Shown here piece after piece: positions 1 through 8,245 of a stretch of DNA of 64,000 nt. The first letter of the stretch is position 1; each line of letters begins with the position of its first letter. Source of the stretch: Paraburkholderia lycopersici (lineage in GTDB: Bacteria > Pseudomonadota > Gammaproteobacteria > Burkholderiales > Burkholderiaceae); the NCBI RefSeq assembly GCF_900096975.1, contig NZ_FMYQ01000014.1, positions 62,001-126,000 of the forward strand. The letters run 5' to 3'. The notes beneath the pieces were generated by a model. It was not told the origin of the DNA and did no database searches. It was given only the letters and a program-made list of their open reading frames with translations. The translations under genes and the position numbers were made by a program.

Positions 1-525
1 CAGCGGATAACCCGCTGAGACGGCCTTGATCGCGGCAAGACGCGAGGACGTCGCGTCCGCCGCTTCTGGCGCCTTCGCTGCGGCGGAAGCTCGCGACGCG
101 CCGGAGCTGACCATGCTCGGAAAGATCGCCGTGGTCGCGGTGCGCAGCGCGAGCGACTGCGCCTCGCGCGCGAACATCGGATCGACGGGATGGTCCGCGC
201 GCACGATGAAATCGGCCGCGATCATGCGCCTTGCGTCGCGTTCGAGGCCGCGCTGCAGCCGGTCGGCGAGAAAGCCCACGCTTGCGAGCGCCGCCACGGC
301 CAGCACGAGCGCGAGCAGCAGCATCGTGAGTTCGCCGGCGCGCCAGTCGCGCGCGGTCATGCGCACGGCGAGACGCGCGAGATCGGACGCGCCCGGGGTG
401 GCGCGCGTGGCCGCGGGACGCGGGAGCCCGCCGGCTGCACCCGCGGGCTCAGCGCTCGCGAGCCCCGGGCCGCCGTCGCTGCGCGGCCGTTTTGCGTTGG
501 AGGAGGAAGGTGCGCCGCCGCTCAA
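1..525 (-). CDS. ABC transporter permease, FtsX/YbbP family (5' part only)
   Basis: This is the N-terminal 175 codons of a gene that runs off the left edge. After a disordered Ala/Gly/Pro-rich stretch (about residues 1-50) comes DWRAGELT and a long hydrophobic helix (about residues 64-85, LLLALVLAVAALASVGF), then ADRLQRGLERDARRMIAADFIV. That pattern is typical of the start of YbbP-type permeases with FtsX domains, thought to help extract or export lysophospholipid or lipoprotein-like substrates with a YbbA ATPase. I chose the TTG at 525-523 because it overlaps the TGA of the upstream DUF4126 gene and has a GAGG about 10 bases before it. The ATG at 360 is possible but would omit in-frame coding sequence. 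Translational coupling with the DUF4126 gene is likely. Family assignment is fairly sure; the start is less so. Confidence 0.75.
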   Translation of the reverse strand, partial: MSGGAPSSSNAKRPRSDGGPGLASAEPAGAAGGLPRPAATRATPGASDLARLAVRMTARDWRAGELTMLLLALVLAVAALASVGFLADRLQRGLERDARRMIAADFIVRADHPVDPMFAREAQSLALRTATTAIFPSMVSSGASRASAAAKAPEAADATSSRLAAIKAVSAGYPL

Positions 526-1136
526 TCGTGCCGACCTCGCAACGAAAGACGCGACACCATATGCGTCGCCATGCCGCGAAAGCCGCCCTGCACGCCGCGC
601 CACAGGCGCGGCAGCGCCCAGGCCGCGAGCACGAGGAACGCCACGAGCATCACGAGGAAGAGCAGCGGCACGAAGAATGCGAGCAGCACGCCCACGAAGG
701 TCATGCCGTCCTCGGCGCTCGACGTGACGACGTTCGACACCGGCTCGGGCGAAAGGTTGATGAGCGCGCGCGTGCCGGCCTTGGCGAGATGCGCCGTACC
801 CGCGAGCGTGCCGCCCGCGAGGGCCGCCACGGTCAGGAGCGCCGGATCGGCGTGGCCGAGCGCGCCGGCCGCGAGCACCGCGCCGGCCGGAATGCGGATG
901 AAGGTATGCACCGCGTCCCAGAGCGAATCGAACGCGGGGATTTTGTCGGCGAGGAATTCGAGCACCGTGAGCGCGGCGGCAATGCCGATCACCCAAGGCG
1001 AAGCCAGAACGGAAAGCGTGTCGGGCAGATGAATGAGGCCGAGACGCTGCAATACGCCGGCCATCAGCACCGTGAGATAGAGGCGCAGGCCGCTGCCCCA
1101 GGACAGGCCCGCTGCTAGCGAAAGTGGTTCCAGCAT
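522..1136 (-). CDS. DUF4126 family integral membrane protein
   Basis: A 204-residue protein with about four hydrophobic blocks (roughly residues 5-30, 40-62, 78-113 and 143-172), matching the DUF4126 family of small bacterial membrane proteins with no assigned function. The ATG at 1136 is chosen over an upstream in-frame ATG at 1181 because GAGGAGG lies just before it. Its stop overlaps the presumed TTG start of the YbbP-like permease, so the two are probably one transcript. A good -10 box (TATAAT on the minus strand, 1266-1261) lies about 120 bases upstream. Role unknown; an envelope function is only inferred from the neighbour. Confidence 0.8.
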   Translation of the reverse strand: MLEPLSLAAGLSWGSGLRLYLTVLMAGVLQRLGLIHLPDTLSVLASPWVIGIAAALTVLEFLADKIPAFDSLWDAVHTFIRIPAGAVLAAGALGHADPALLTVAALAGGTLAGTAHLAKAGTRALINLSPEPVSNVVTSSAEDGMTFVGVLLAFFVPLLFLVMLVAFLVLAAWALPRLWRGVQGGFRGMATHMVSRLSLRGRHD

Positions 1137-1260
1137 GGCTGCCTCCTCGCGCGGCGCGGCCGGGGCGCCGCCGCTCCGCACATGAAGCGGGGGAGCGGAC
1201 GCTGTGCGCCTACGCTCGCCGCTCGAGCGGCGCGGAGTGTTATCGGGTTATGACCGTCCC

Positions 1261-1289
1261 ATTATAGCCACGCTCGCTGCGCCGCCGCA
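1261..1289 (-). promoter_or_regulatory. candidate promoter of the DUF4126/permease operon
   Basis: The minus strand carries a perfect TATAAT at 1266-1261. No convincing -35 hexamer is visible at the usual distance, so the call rests on the -10 alone. Transcription from here would give a leader of about 115 bases, which contains a perfect 16-base palindrome centred on CTCGAG (1217-1232) that could fold as a hairpin. Confidence 0.4.
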
Positions 1290-1346
1290 GTGGTGTTGCG
1301 CGGGCGCGGCACAGACCCTCGGGCCGATGCGTGCGCAGGGATTTCA

Positions 1347-1647
1347 TCAGGCAGCCGAAGAAAGCTTGAGGCCGGAGACACCGAACACGATCAGCGCGGC
1401 GCTCACGGCCTCGCCCGTCGTGACGATGCCGACCGCGAACGCGCCGACCGCGCCGATGCCTGTCCACACCGCGCAGGCGGTGCCGAGCGGCAACTGCCGC
1501 ATGGCCATGGCGAGCAGCGCGAAGCTGCCGAGCACTAACCACCGTGAACACCGAGGGCCAGAACCGCGTGAATCCTTCGGATGACTTGAGACCGGCGGTC
1601 CACGCCACTTCGAGCAGTCCGGCGATGAAAAGAAAAACCCAGGACAT
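1347..1647 (-). pseudogene. gdx: guanidinium exporter Gdx (SugE-type SMR), frameshifted
   Basis: Small multidrug resistance family protein of the Gdx/SugE type, a proton-coupled guanidinium exporter of about 105 residues that works as an antiparallel dimer. The first 37 residues (MSWVFLFIAGLLEVAW, then GLKSSEGFTRFWPSVFTVV) are in one frame and keep Glu13 and Trp16, the signature substrate-site residues. The rest (LGSFALLAMAMRQLPLGTA, WTGIGAVGAFAVGI, ending in GLKLSSAA) is in another frame. The break is at about 1531-1538, between FTVV and LGSF, and is equivalent to a 2-base loss or 1-base gain. Both halves are otherwise well conserved, so this is either a very recent mutation or a sequencing error. 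A guanidine-II riboswitch sits immediately upstream, which supports the substrate assignment. Confidence 0.85.
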
Positions 1648-1671
1648 GGGGAACAACACACCATTTGAAAA

Positions 1672-1720
1672 ATGGGGCCGTCCCCGATGAATTCGAAACC
1701 GGCAGGCCGTCCTTGCGGAG
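1672..1720 (-). promoter_or_regulatory. guanidine-II (mini-ykkC) riboswitch
   Basis: The minus strand holds two short hairpins that both present an ACGG loop, the hallmark of the guanidine-II riboswitch (two stem-loops with ACGR loops). The first is at 1716-1702: stem with one bulged A around AGG-ACGG-CCT. The second is GGGGACGGCCCC at 1685-1674, a perfect 4-bp stem. They are separated by 16 bases and lie 26 bases upstream of the gdx start. In this class guanidine drives loop-loop pairing of the two hairpins and frees the ribosome binding site. No strong Shine-Dalgarno is obvious here before the ATG, so the expression switch is inferred. Confidence 0.85.
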
Positions 1721-1749
1721 CCCTGAAATTTAATACCGCGGCGGCGCAC

Positions 1750-2448
1750 CTACTGCACGCCCACCAGCCGATATCCCACGCCCGTCTCGGTGATGATGTG
1801 CTCGGGCTGCGCGGGATCGCGCTCCAATTTCTGCCGCAGATGCGCCATGTAAATGCGCAAATAATGGCTGCTTTCCACATGCGACGGCCCCCACACCTCG
1901 CGCAGCAATTGCCGGTGCGTGAGCACGCGCCCGGCGTCGCGCACGAGCGTGGCGAGCAGGCGGTACTCGATGGGCGTGAGATGGACCGGCGCGCCCTCGC
2001 GCGTGACCTGCCGCAGCCCAAGGTCGACGTTCACGGCGCCAAAGCTCACCTGCGGCGCCTCGTTCGCGCCGCCGCGATTGCGCCGGCGCAACTGCGCGCG
2101 GATGCGCGCGAGCAGTTCGGAGACGCCGAACGGCTTCGTGAGGTAGTCGTCGGCGCCGGCGTCGAGCGCGGCGACTTTCTCGCTTTCCTGCGTGCGCGCC
2201 GAGAGCACGATCACCGGGAGGTCGCTCCAGCCGCGCAGTTCGCGGATCACGTCGAGCCCGTCGGTGTCGGGCAGGCCGAGATCGACGATCACGAGGTCGG
2301 GCTTGCGCGTGGCGGCCTCGACGAGCCCCTGCTTGCCGGTCTCGGCGTCGTGCACGACGATGCCCTCGCCCTCCAGCGACGCGCGCACGAATCGGCGAAT
2401 CTGTTTTTCGTCTTCGATCAGGACGACGGCGATGCTCGGGTCACTCAT
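1750..2448 (-). CDS. kdpE: KdpE, response regulator of potassium uptake
   Basis: OmpR-type response regulator of 232 residues. The receiver domain (about 1-120) shows acidic residues Glu12/Asp13, phospho-acceptor Asp56 in LVIVDLGLPDTDG, Ser83 and Lys105 in TKPFG. The winged-helix DNA-binding domain spans about 135-228 (LTPIEYRLLATLVRDAGRV, ending VGYRLVG). KdpE is phosphorylated by KdpD and activates kdpFABC at low potassium or high osmolarity. Its start overlaps the end of kdpD by 8 bases, indicating translational coupling. The next gene downstream is the riboswitch-controlled gdx remnant. Confidence 0.97.
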   Translation of the reverse strand: MSDPSIAVVLIEDEKQIRRFVRASLEGEGIVVHDAETGKQGLVEAATRKPDLVIVDLGLPDTDGLDVIRELRGWSDLPVIVLSARTQESEKVAALDAGADDYLTKPFGVSELLARIRAQLRRRNRGGANEAPQVSFGAVNVDLGLRQVTREGAPVHLTPIEYRLLATLVRDAGRVLTHRQLLREVWGPSHVESSHYLRIYMAHLRQKLERDPAQPEHIITETGVGYRLVGVQ

Positions 2449-5380
2449 GGGCTGGGTTCGGATCGACGGGTTTATCGGCGGCGCACTCCCGCGCGGCGGC
2501 CGTCCGGGGTGCGGAGGCGGCGTCCGGGTCGCGCGACGCGCAGAGCGCTTCGTGCGTCTGCGGCGCGTCGATTACATCGGTCACGTCGCTCGCGTCGGCG
2601 GGCAGCGGCGGCGGCGACTCCACCGGCAGCGCGAACCAGAACGTCGCGCCTTCCACATGGCCGTCGGCGGCGACGCGATTGGCCGCGCCGATTGTACCGC
2701 CGTGCGCTTCGACGATCGCCCGGCAGATCGCGAGCCCGAGCCCGATGCCGGGCTTGGCCGACTCCTTCTCGCCGCGCGTGAACTTCTCGAACACGCGCTC
2801 GCCCATGCCGGGCGGCAAGCCGGGGCCGTTGTCCTCGACCGACACGCGCACGAACGGCCGGCCGCCCTCCTCCACGCGGCGTGCGGCGATGGTGAGCGGC
2901 GTGTCCGCTGGCGTGTATTTGGCCGCGTTCTCCAGCAGATTCGAGAAGAGACGCTCCATCAATACGGCGTCGAGCTGCAGCAGCGGCAAGCCTTCTTCGA
3001 GCTTGACCTGAACGGGATGGCGCGCGAGCACACGGCGGCACGCGGCGAGCGCCGCGCCCACGGTTTCCTCCAGCAGCGTCCACTGGCGATTGAGCTTGAG
3101 GCTGCCCGCCTGCAGCCGCGCCATGTCGAGCAGGTTCGTGACGATGCCGGTCATGCGCAGCGCTTCGTCGTGAATGGCCTCGATCAGTTCGCCCGAGCGC
3201 GCGTCGCGCGGCATACCGGCCGTACTGGCCGGCTCGTGCGTCTGCGCGAGCATCGACGAGAAGCCGACGATCGCCGTGAGCGGCGTGCGCAGGTCGTGCG
3301 AGATGGCCGAGAGCAGCGAATTGCGCAACCGCTCGGACTCCATGTTGACGAGCGCGTCGCGCGCGATGTCCACGTAGTGCACGCGTTCGAGCGCGAGCGC
3401 GATCTGCGCCGCGAATGCGTCGAGCATGCGCTGCTGCTCGGGCACCTGCAGCTCGCGCGCATCGCGCGTCACGACGGCGAGCACGCCGCGCGTGCGCATG
3501 GGCGCCTTGAGCGGCAAATAGCGCGCGACCGCGGCCGGCAACGTGTCGGTGCCGTGGCCCGCGGGCTTTTGCTGGTCATACACCCACTGGCCCACGTCGA
3601 GGTCGAGGCTCGCGGCATCGAGCATGATCTGCGGATCGGGCTCCTCGATTTTCTGCTGCACCTTGTCGACGCTGTCGGGCAAGAGCAGCGCCACGCGCGC
3701 GCCGAACACTTCGCTCACGTGGCGGCTGCCGATCGCGACGATCTGCTCGGTGGTGAGCGCCGCGGCCAGCTCGCGCGCCATCGCGTACATCGCGCCGGTG
3801 CGCTGCTCGCGCCGTTGCGCGACGCTCGCTTCGCGGCGCAGGCTCGACGTGAGATGACTGATGACGAGCGACGTGAGCAGCATGCCGACGAAGGTCAGCA
3901 GGTATTGCGTGTCGCTGACCGACAGCGACATGCGCGGCGGCACGAAAAAGAAGTCGAAGGCCGCGACGCTCGCGAACGAGAGCAGGACGCCCGGCCCGCG
4001 CCCGAGCTTCGTCGCGGCGAAGATCACGCCGAGCAGATACAGCATCACGAGGTTCGCGAGATCGATGCGGTCGATCAGCTGGCTCGCGACGAGCGTCACG
4101 CACGCGCAGATCGCGAGCGCGACCGCGTATGCGCGCGGCGGCGAGCGCCCGGCGCCGCCTGCCGCGAGCGCCTCGCGCCACGCGTCGGCGGCGCGCGCGG
4201 CGGCGCTGGCCGCGCCGGGCTCGGCGAGCGAGCGCGGGACCTCGCCCGCGCTCGCCCGTATGAGCGTGAGATCGACGTCGCCCGCCTTTTCGGCCAGGCG
4301 CTCGCCGAACGGACGCTTGAGCCAGCGCGAAAAACCCGTGCGCAACGACCCGCCCGCCACGAGCTTCGAAACGTTGCGCAAACGCGCATAGCCGACGAGC
4401 GTAGTCGCGGCATCCTCGCCCGCGAGCGTTGCCGTTTCCGCGCCGAGTTCGGACGCGAGCTTGAGCGCGCCGAGCGTGCGCTCGCGGATCGCGTCGGGCA
4501 GACGCTGGAGCTTCGGCGTCTCGACATACACCGCGATCCAGTCCGCCTTCAGGCTGGCGGCGAGGCGCGCGGCCGCGCGCACCAGCGCGTTCGCCTCGGG
4601 CCCCGGCCCCACGCAGACGACGAGGCGCTCGCGCGCCTGCCACACGTGCTGGATCGAACGGTCGGCGCGATATTCGCGCATCTGCGCGTCCACGCGGTCG
4701 GCCGTGCGGCGCAGCGCCAGCTCGCGCAGCGCGATCAGGTTGCCCTTGCGAAAGAAGTTGCGCACCGCGCGCTCGGCCTGGGCGGGCATGTAGACCTTGC
4801 CGTCGCGCATGCGGTCGAGCAGTTCCTCGGCAGGCAGATCGACGAGCGTGACCTCGTCCGCGCGATCGAATACGCGGTCGGGTACGGTCTCCCAGACGCG
4901 AATGCCCGTGATCTGCCCCACCACGTCGTTGAGGCTTTCGAGGTGCTGCACGTTCACGGTCGTATAGACGTCGATGCCGGCGTCGAGCAGCTCGTAGACG
5001 TCCTGCCAGCGCTTCATGTGACGCGCGCCGGCGACGTTCGAATGCGCGAGTTCATCGACGAGCACGAGCTGCGGCTTGCGCGCGAGCGCGGTGTCGAGAT
5101 CGAACTCGTCGAGCAGCCGCCCGCGATAAGCGATGCGCTGACGCGGCATCACTTCGAGGCCGTTGGTGAGCGCGGCGGTTTCGCTGCGCCCATGCGTTTC
5201 GACGATGCCCACCACCACGTCCACGCCCTCCTCGGCGCGGCGGCGCGCGGCCTGCAGCATCGCATAGGTCTTGCCGACGCCCGCGGACGCGCCGAAGAAA
5301 ATCTTCAGCTTGCCGCGACGGCGTTTTTCCTCGTCGCGCTGGAGCCGGTCGAGTAGTTCGTCGGGATCGGGGCGGTTCAT
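2441..5380 (-). CDS. kdpD: KdpD, turgor/potassium sensor histidine kinase
   Basis: A 979-residue membrane sensor kinase. It has an N-terminal KdpD domain with Walker A motif GASAGVGKT at residues 30-38, a universal-stress-protein-like domain, then the four-helix DUF4118 membrane block (around residues 425-525). A GAF-like segment follows, then HisKA with the phosphorylated His695 in SHDLRTPL, and a HATPase domain (NLLENAAKYTP, GIGLGLAI). Length is somewhat above E. coli KdpD (894). The start at 5380 (MNRPDPDELL) is the family-typical one; the open frame continues upstream to 5524 but without family similarity. It overlaps kdpE and lies 153 bases after kdpC, a gap that contains a hairpin. Confidence 0.96.
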   Translation of the reverse strand: MNRPDPDELLDRLQRDEEKRRRGKLKIFFGASAGVGKTYAMLQAARRRAEEGVDVVVGIVETHGRSETAALTNGLEVMPRQRIAYRGRLLDEFDLDTALARKPQLVLVDELAHSNVAGARHMKRWQDVYELLDAGIDVYTTVNVQHLESLNDVVGQITGIRVWETVPDRVFDRADEVTLVDLPAEELLDRMRDGKVYMPAQAERAVRNFFRKGNLIALRELALRRTADRVDAQMREYRADRSIQHVWQARERLVVCVGPGPEANALVRAAARLAASLKADWIAVYVETPKLQRLPDAIRERTLGALKLASELGAETATLAGEDAATTLVGYARLRNVSKLVAGGSLRTGFSRWLKRPFGERLAEKAGDVDLTLIRASAGEVPRSLAEPGAASAAARAADAWREALAAGGAGRSPPRAYAVALAICACVTLVASQLIDRIDLANLVMLYLLGVIFAATKLGRGPGVLLSFASVAAFDFFFVPPRMSLSVSDTQYLLTFVGMLLTSLVISHLTSSLRREASVAQRREQRTGAMYAMARELAAALTTEQIVAIGSRHVSEVFGARVALLLPDSVDKVQQKIEEPDPQIMLDAASLDLDVGQWVYDQQKPAGHGTDTLPAAVARYLPLKAPMRTRGVLAVVTRDARELQVPEQQRMLDAFAAQIALALERVHYVDIARDALVNMESERLRNSLLSAISHDLRTPLTAIVGFSSMLAQTHEPASTAGMPRDARSGELIEAIHDEALRMTGIVTNLLDMARLQAGSLKLNRQWTLLEETVGAALAACRRVLARHPVQVKLEEGLPLLQLDAVLMERLFSNLLENAAKYTPADTPLTIAARRVEEGGRPFVRVSVEDNGPGLPPGMGERVFEKFTRGEKESAKPGIGLGLAICRAIVEAHGGTIGAANRVAADGHVEGATFWFALPVESPPPLPADASDVTDVIDAPQTHEALCASRDPDAASAPRTAAARECAADKPVDPNPAHE

Positions 5381-5480
5381 GCGGGGTTCGAAATGATTGG
5401 CACGCGAGGTTGCGCCTCGACGGCGCGCATCACGAAGGATCGTCTCACCGCGGCGCGGAATTGGCAAACCGCATGGCAAA

Positions 5481-5514
5481 CCGCACGCACGGCGGCGAGG
5501 CGCCTTGCGTGCGG
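5481..5514 (-). other. hairpin and short direct repeat in the kdpC-kdpD gap
   Basis: A 9-bp stem (CCGCACGCA at 5481-5489 with TGCGTGCGG at 5506-5514) has a further 4-bp stem in its loop. Next to it lies a 12-base direct repeat (TGGCAAACCGCA at 5462-5473 and again at 5474-5485). There is no U-tract, so this is not a standard terminator. It may act as an mRNA processing or attenuation element that lets the pump genes be made in larger amounts than the regulators. Confidence 0.4.
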
Positions 5515-5533
5515 CGGCCGGCAACGCTGCGGC

Positions 5534-6112
5534 TCAGCTCGCCGCTTTGCCGTCGAGCGCGAGGTTCAGCTCGAGCACGTTCACGCGCGGCTCGCCGAAC
5601 ACGCCGAACTGACGGCCCTTCGTATGGCGGTCCACGAGCGCCTGCACGTCGTTCGCGTTCAGGTGGCGCGCCTGCGCGACGCGCGCCACCTGGTACGCAG
5701 CGGCGGCCGGCGAGATCTCGGGGTCGAGCCCGCTGCCCGAGGACGTCACGAGATCGACGGGAATGGGCTGCGAGACATCCGTGCCCGCGGCCTTCAGGGC
5801 GGCGATGCGGCCTTTGACCTCGTCGGCGAGCGCCGGGTTGGTCGGCCCGAGATTCGAGCCGCCCGAGCCCGCCGCGTTGTACGGCATCGGCGAAGTCGCC
5901 GACAGACGGCCCCAGAAGTAACGGGGCGCATCGAACTGCTGGCCGATGAGCGCGCTGCCCACCACCTTGCCGTCCGCGACGATCAGGCTGCCATTGGCCT
6001 GGCGGTGGAACGCGGCCTGGCCGAACGCGGTCATCACGGCCGGATACACGAGGCCGGTGACGACCATCAGCACGGCGAAGATCACGATCAAAGGACGAAA
6101 CTGCGCTTTCAT
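5534..6112 (-). CDS. kdpC: KdpC, potassium-transporting ATPase subunit C
   Basis: A 192-residue single-span membrane subunit of the KdpFABC pump. The N-terminal helix is at about residues 7-27 (LIVIFAVLMVVTGLVYPAV). The periplasmic part carries family motifs such as GSALIGQ, YFWGRLSATSPMPYN, SGGSNLGPTNP, and GSGLDPEISPAAA. The ATG at 6112 has an AGGAAA ribosome binding site and lies about 30 bases after the kdpB stop. KdpC stabilises the complex and assists high-affinity potassium uptake. Confidence 0.96.
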   Translation of the reverse strand: MKAQFRPLIVIFAVLMVVTGLVYPAVMTAFGQAAFHRQANGSLIVADGKVVGSALIGQQFDAPRYFWGRLSATSPMPYNAAGSGGSNLGPTNPALADEVKGRIAALKAAGTDVSQPIPVDLVTSSGSGLDPEISPAAAAYQVARVAQARHLNANDVQALVDRHTKGRQFGVFGEPRVNVLELNLALDGKAAS

Positions 6113-6144
6113 TTTGGTTTCCTGTCTATTTGGCGAGGCATGGC

Positions 6145-8229
6145 TCAAACCCAGCCGAACGCGGCCAGCACCATGTCGATCAGCTTGATCCCGACGAACG
6201 GCACCAGAATCCCGCCGAGGCCGTAGATCAGCAGATTGCGGCGCAGCAGGATGGCGGCGCCGAGCGGCCGGTACTTCACGCCCTTCAGCGCGAGCGGAAT
6301 CAGCAGCACGATGATGAGCGCGTTGAAGATCACCGCCGAAAGAATGGCCGACGCGGGCGTGGCGAGATGCATCACGTTGAGCGCGTTCAGTTGCGGATAG
6401 GTGGTCGCGAACGCCGCCGGAATGATCGCGAAATACTTCGCGACGTCGTTGGCGATCGAGAACGTCGTGAGCGAGCCGCGCGTCATGAGCATCTGCTTGC
6501 CGATCTCGACGATCTCGATGAGCTTGGTCGGGTTCGAGTCGAGGTCCACCATGTTGCCCGCTTCCTTCGCGGCCTGGGTGCCCGTGTTCATCGCCACGGC
6601 CACGTCGGCCTGCGCGAGCGCGGGGGCGTCGTTGGTGCCGTCGCCCGTCATCGCCACGAGCCGGCCCTGCCCCTGGTGCTCGCGGATCGTCGCGAGCTTG
6701 GTCTCGGGCGTGGCCTGCGCGAGGAAGTCGTCCACGCCGGCCTCGGCGGCGATCGCGGCGGCGGTCAGGCGGTTGTCGCCCGTCACCATCACGGTCTTGA
6801 TGCCCATCTTGCGCAGTTCGGCGAAACGCTCCTTGATGCCGCCCTTCACCACGTCCTTCAGCTCGATCACGCCGAGCACGCGCGCGGCGCCGTCGTGCAG
6901 GTCCGCCACCACGAGCGGCGTGCTGCCGCGCCGCGCCACGTCGTCCACGGCCGTGTCCACCTCCGGCGGGAAGCGGCCGCCGTGCGCCTCGACGTAGTGC
7001 TTCACGGCGTCGGCGGCGCCCTTGCGGATTTCGCGGCCCGGCAGGTCCACGCCGCTCATGCGCGTCTGCGCGCTGAACGCGAGAAACACGGCCTGGAGCG
7101 CCGTCATGTCGCGCTGGCGGATGTTGAAGCGCTGCTTCGCGAGCACGACGATGCTGCGGCCTTCCGGCGTTTCGTCGGCGAGCGAGGCCAGTTGCGCGGC
7201 GTCCGCGAGCGCCTCCTCGGTCACGTCCGGCGCCGCCACGAACGCCGACGCCTGGCGGTTGCCGAGCGTGATCGTGCCGGTCTTGTCGAGCAGCAGCACG
7301 TCCACGTCGCCGGCCGCCTCCACGGCGCGGCCCGAGGTCGCGATCACGTTGGCCTGCATCATGCGGCTCATGCCGGCCACGCCGATCGCGGAGAGCAGCC
7401 CGCCGATCGTCGTCGGGATCAGGCACACGAGCAGCGCGACGAGCGCCGTGATCGTGACCACGTGGCCCATCTTTGCCGCCTCGACCGAGAACATCGAGAA
7501 CGGCAGCAGCGTCGCGGTGGCGAGCAGCAGCACGATGGTCAGCGCGACGAGCAGGATCGTGAGCGCGATCTCGTTCGGCGTCTTCTGGCGCTTCGCGCCC
7601 TCGACCATCGCGATCATGCGGTCGAGGAACGCCTCGCCGGGGTTCGCCGTGACGCGCACGACGATCCAGTCGGACAGCACGCGCGTGCCGCCCGTGACCG
7701 ACGAGAAGTCGCCGCCCGACTCGCGGATCACCGGCGCCGATTCTCCCGTGATGGCCGATTCGTCCACCGAGGCCACGCCTTCGATCACCTCGCCGTCGGC
7801 CGGAATCGTGTCGCCGGTCTCGACCAGCACCACGTCGCCGCGGCGCAGGTCGGACGCCGTCATGATGCGGATCGGCGCCTTCGGATGCGGCTCGTTGAGC
7901 TTCTTCGCCATCACGTCCTTCTTCGCCTGGCGCAGCGACGCGGCCTGCGCTTTCGAGCGCCCTTCCGCGAGCGCCTCGGCGAAGTTCGCGAACAGCACCG
8001 TGAACCACAGCCACAGCGCGACCGCGAGGATGAAGCCCGCGGGCGCCTCGGCCTGGCCCATGAGCGCGGCGATCCAGAGGATCGTCGTGAGCACGCTGCC
8101 CACGTAGACGCAGAACATCACGGGGTTGCGCAACTGCGTGCGCGGCTTGAGTTTTCTGAACGAATCCACGATGGCCGGACGCACGAGCGCCGGATCGAAC
8201 ATGGATCGTGTTGCACTATGTTGATTCAT
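6145..8229 (-). CDS. kdpB: KdpB, P-type ATPase catalytic subunit
   Basis: A 694-residue P-type ATPase that hydrolyses ATP to power potassium import by KdpA. Visible motifs are TGES in the actuator domain, the phosphorylation site DKTGT with Asp315, KGAADAV and VMVTGDN in the nucleotide and phosphorylation domains, and TGDGTNDAPAL near the hinge. Several membrane helices flank them. The length is normal for the family. It starts 16 bases after the kdpA stop, as expected in the kdpFABC operon. Confidence 0.97.
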   Translation of the reverse strand: MNQHSATRSMFDPALVRPAIVDSFRKLKPRTQLRNPVMFCVYVGSVLTTILWIAALMGQAEAPAGFILAVALWLWFTVLFANFAEALAEGRSKAQAASLRQAKKDVMAKKLNEPHPKAPIRIMTASDLRRGDVVLVETGDTIPADGEVIEGVASVDESAITGESAPVIRESGGDFSSVTGGTRVLSDWIVVRVTANPGEAFLDRMIAMVEGAKRQKTPNEIALTILLVALTIVLLLATATLLPFSMFSVEAAKMGHVVTITALVALLVCLIPTTIGGLLSAIGVAGMSRMMQANVIATSGRAVEAAGDVDVLLLDKTGTITLGNRQASAFVAAPDVTEEALADAAQLASLADETPEGRSIVVLAKQRFNIRQRDMTALQAVFLAFSAQTRMSGVDLPGREIRKGAADAVKHYVEAHGGRFPPEVDTAVDDVARRGSTPLVVADLHDGAARVLGVIELKDVVKGGIKERFAELRKMGIKTVMVTGDNRLTAAAIAAEAGVDDFLAQATPETKLATIREHQGQGRLVAMTGDGTNDAPALAQADVAVAMNTGTQAAKEAGNMVDLDSNPTKLIEIVEIGKQMLMTRGSLTTFSIANDVAKYFAIIPAAFATTYPQLNALNVMHLATPASAILSAVIFNALIIVLLIPLALKGVKYRPLGAAILLRRNLLIYGLGGILVPFVGIKLIDMVLAAFGWV

Positions 8230-8245
8230 ATCGATGAAGTCCTGT

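Noticed and set aside
2192..5356. Plus-strand open frame of more than 1000 codons over kdpD
   Set aside because: It is a mirror of the GC-skewed third positions of kdpD, with no domain similarity and no ribosome binding site.
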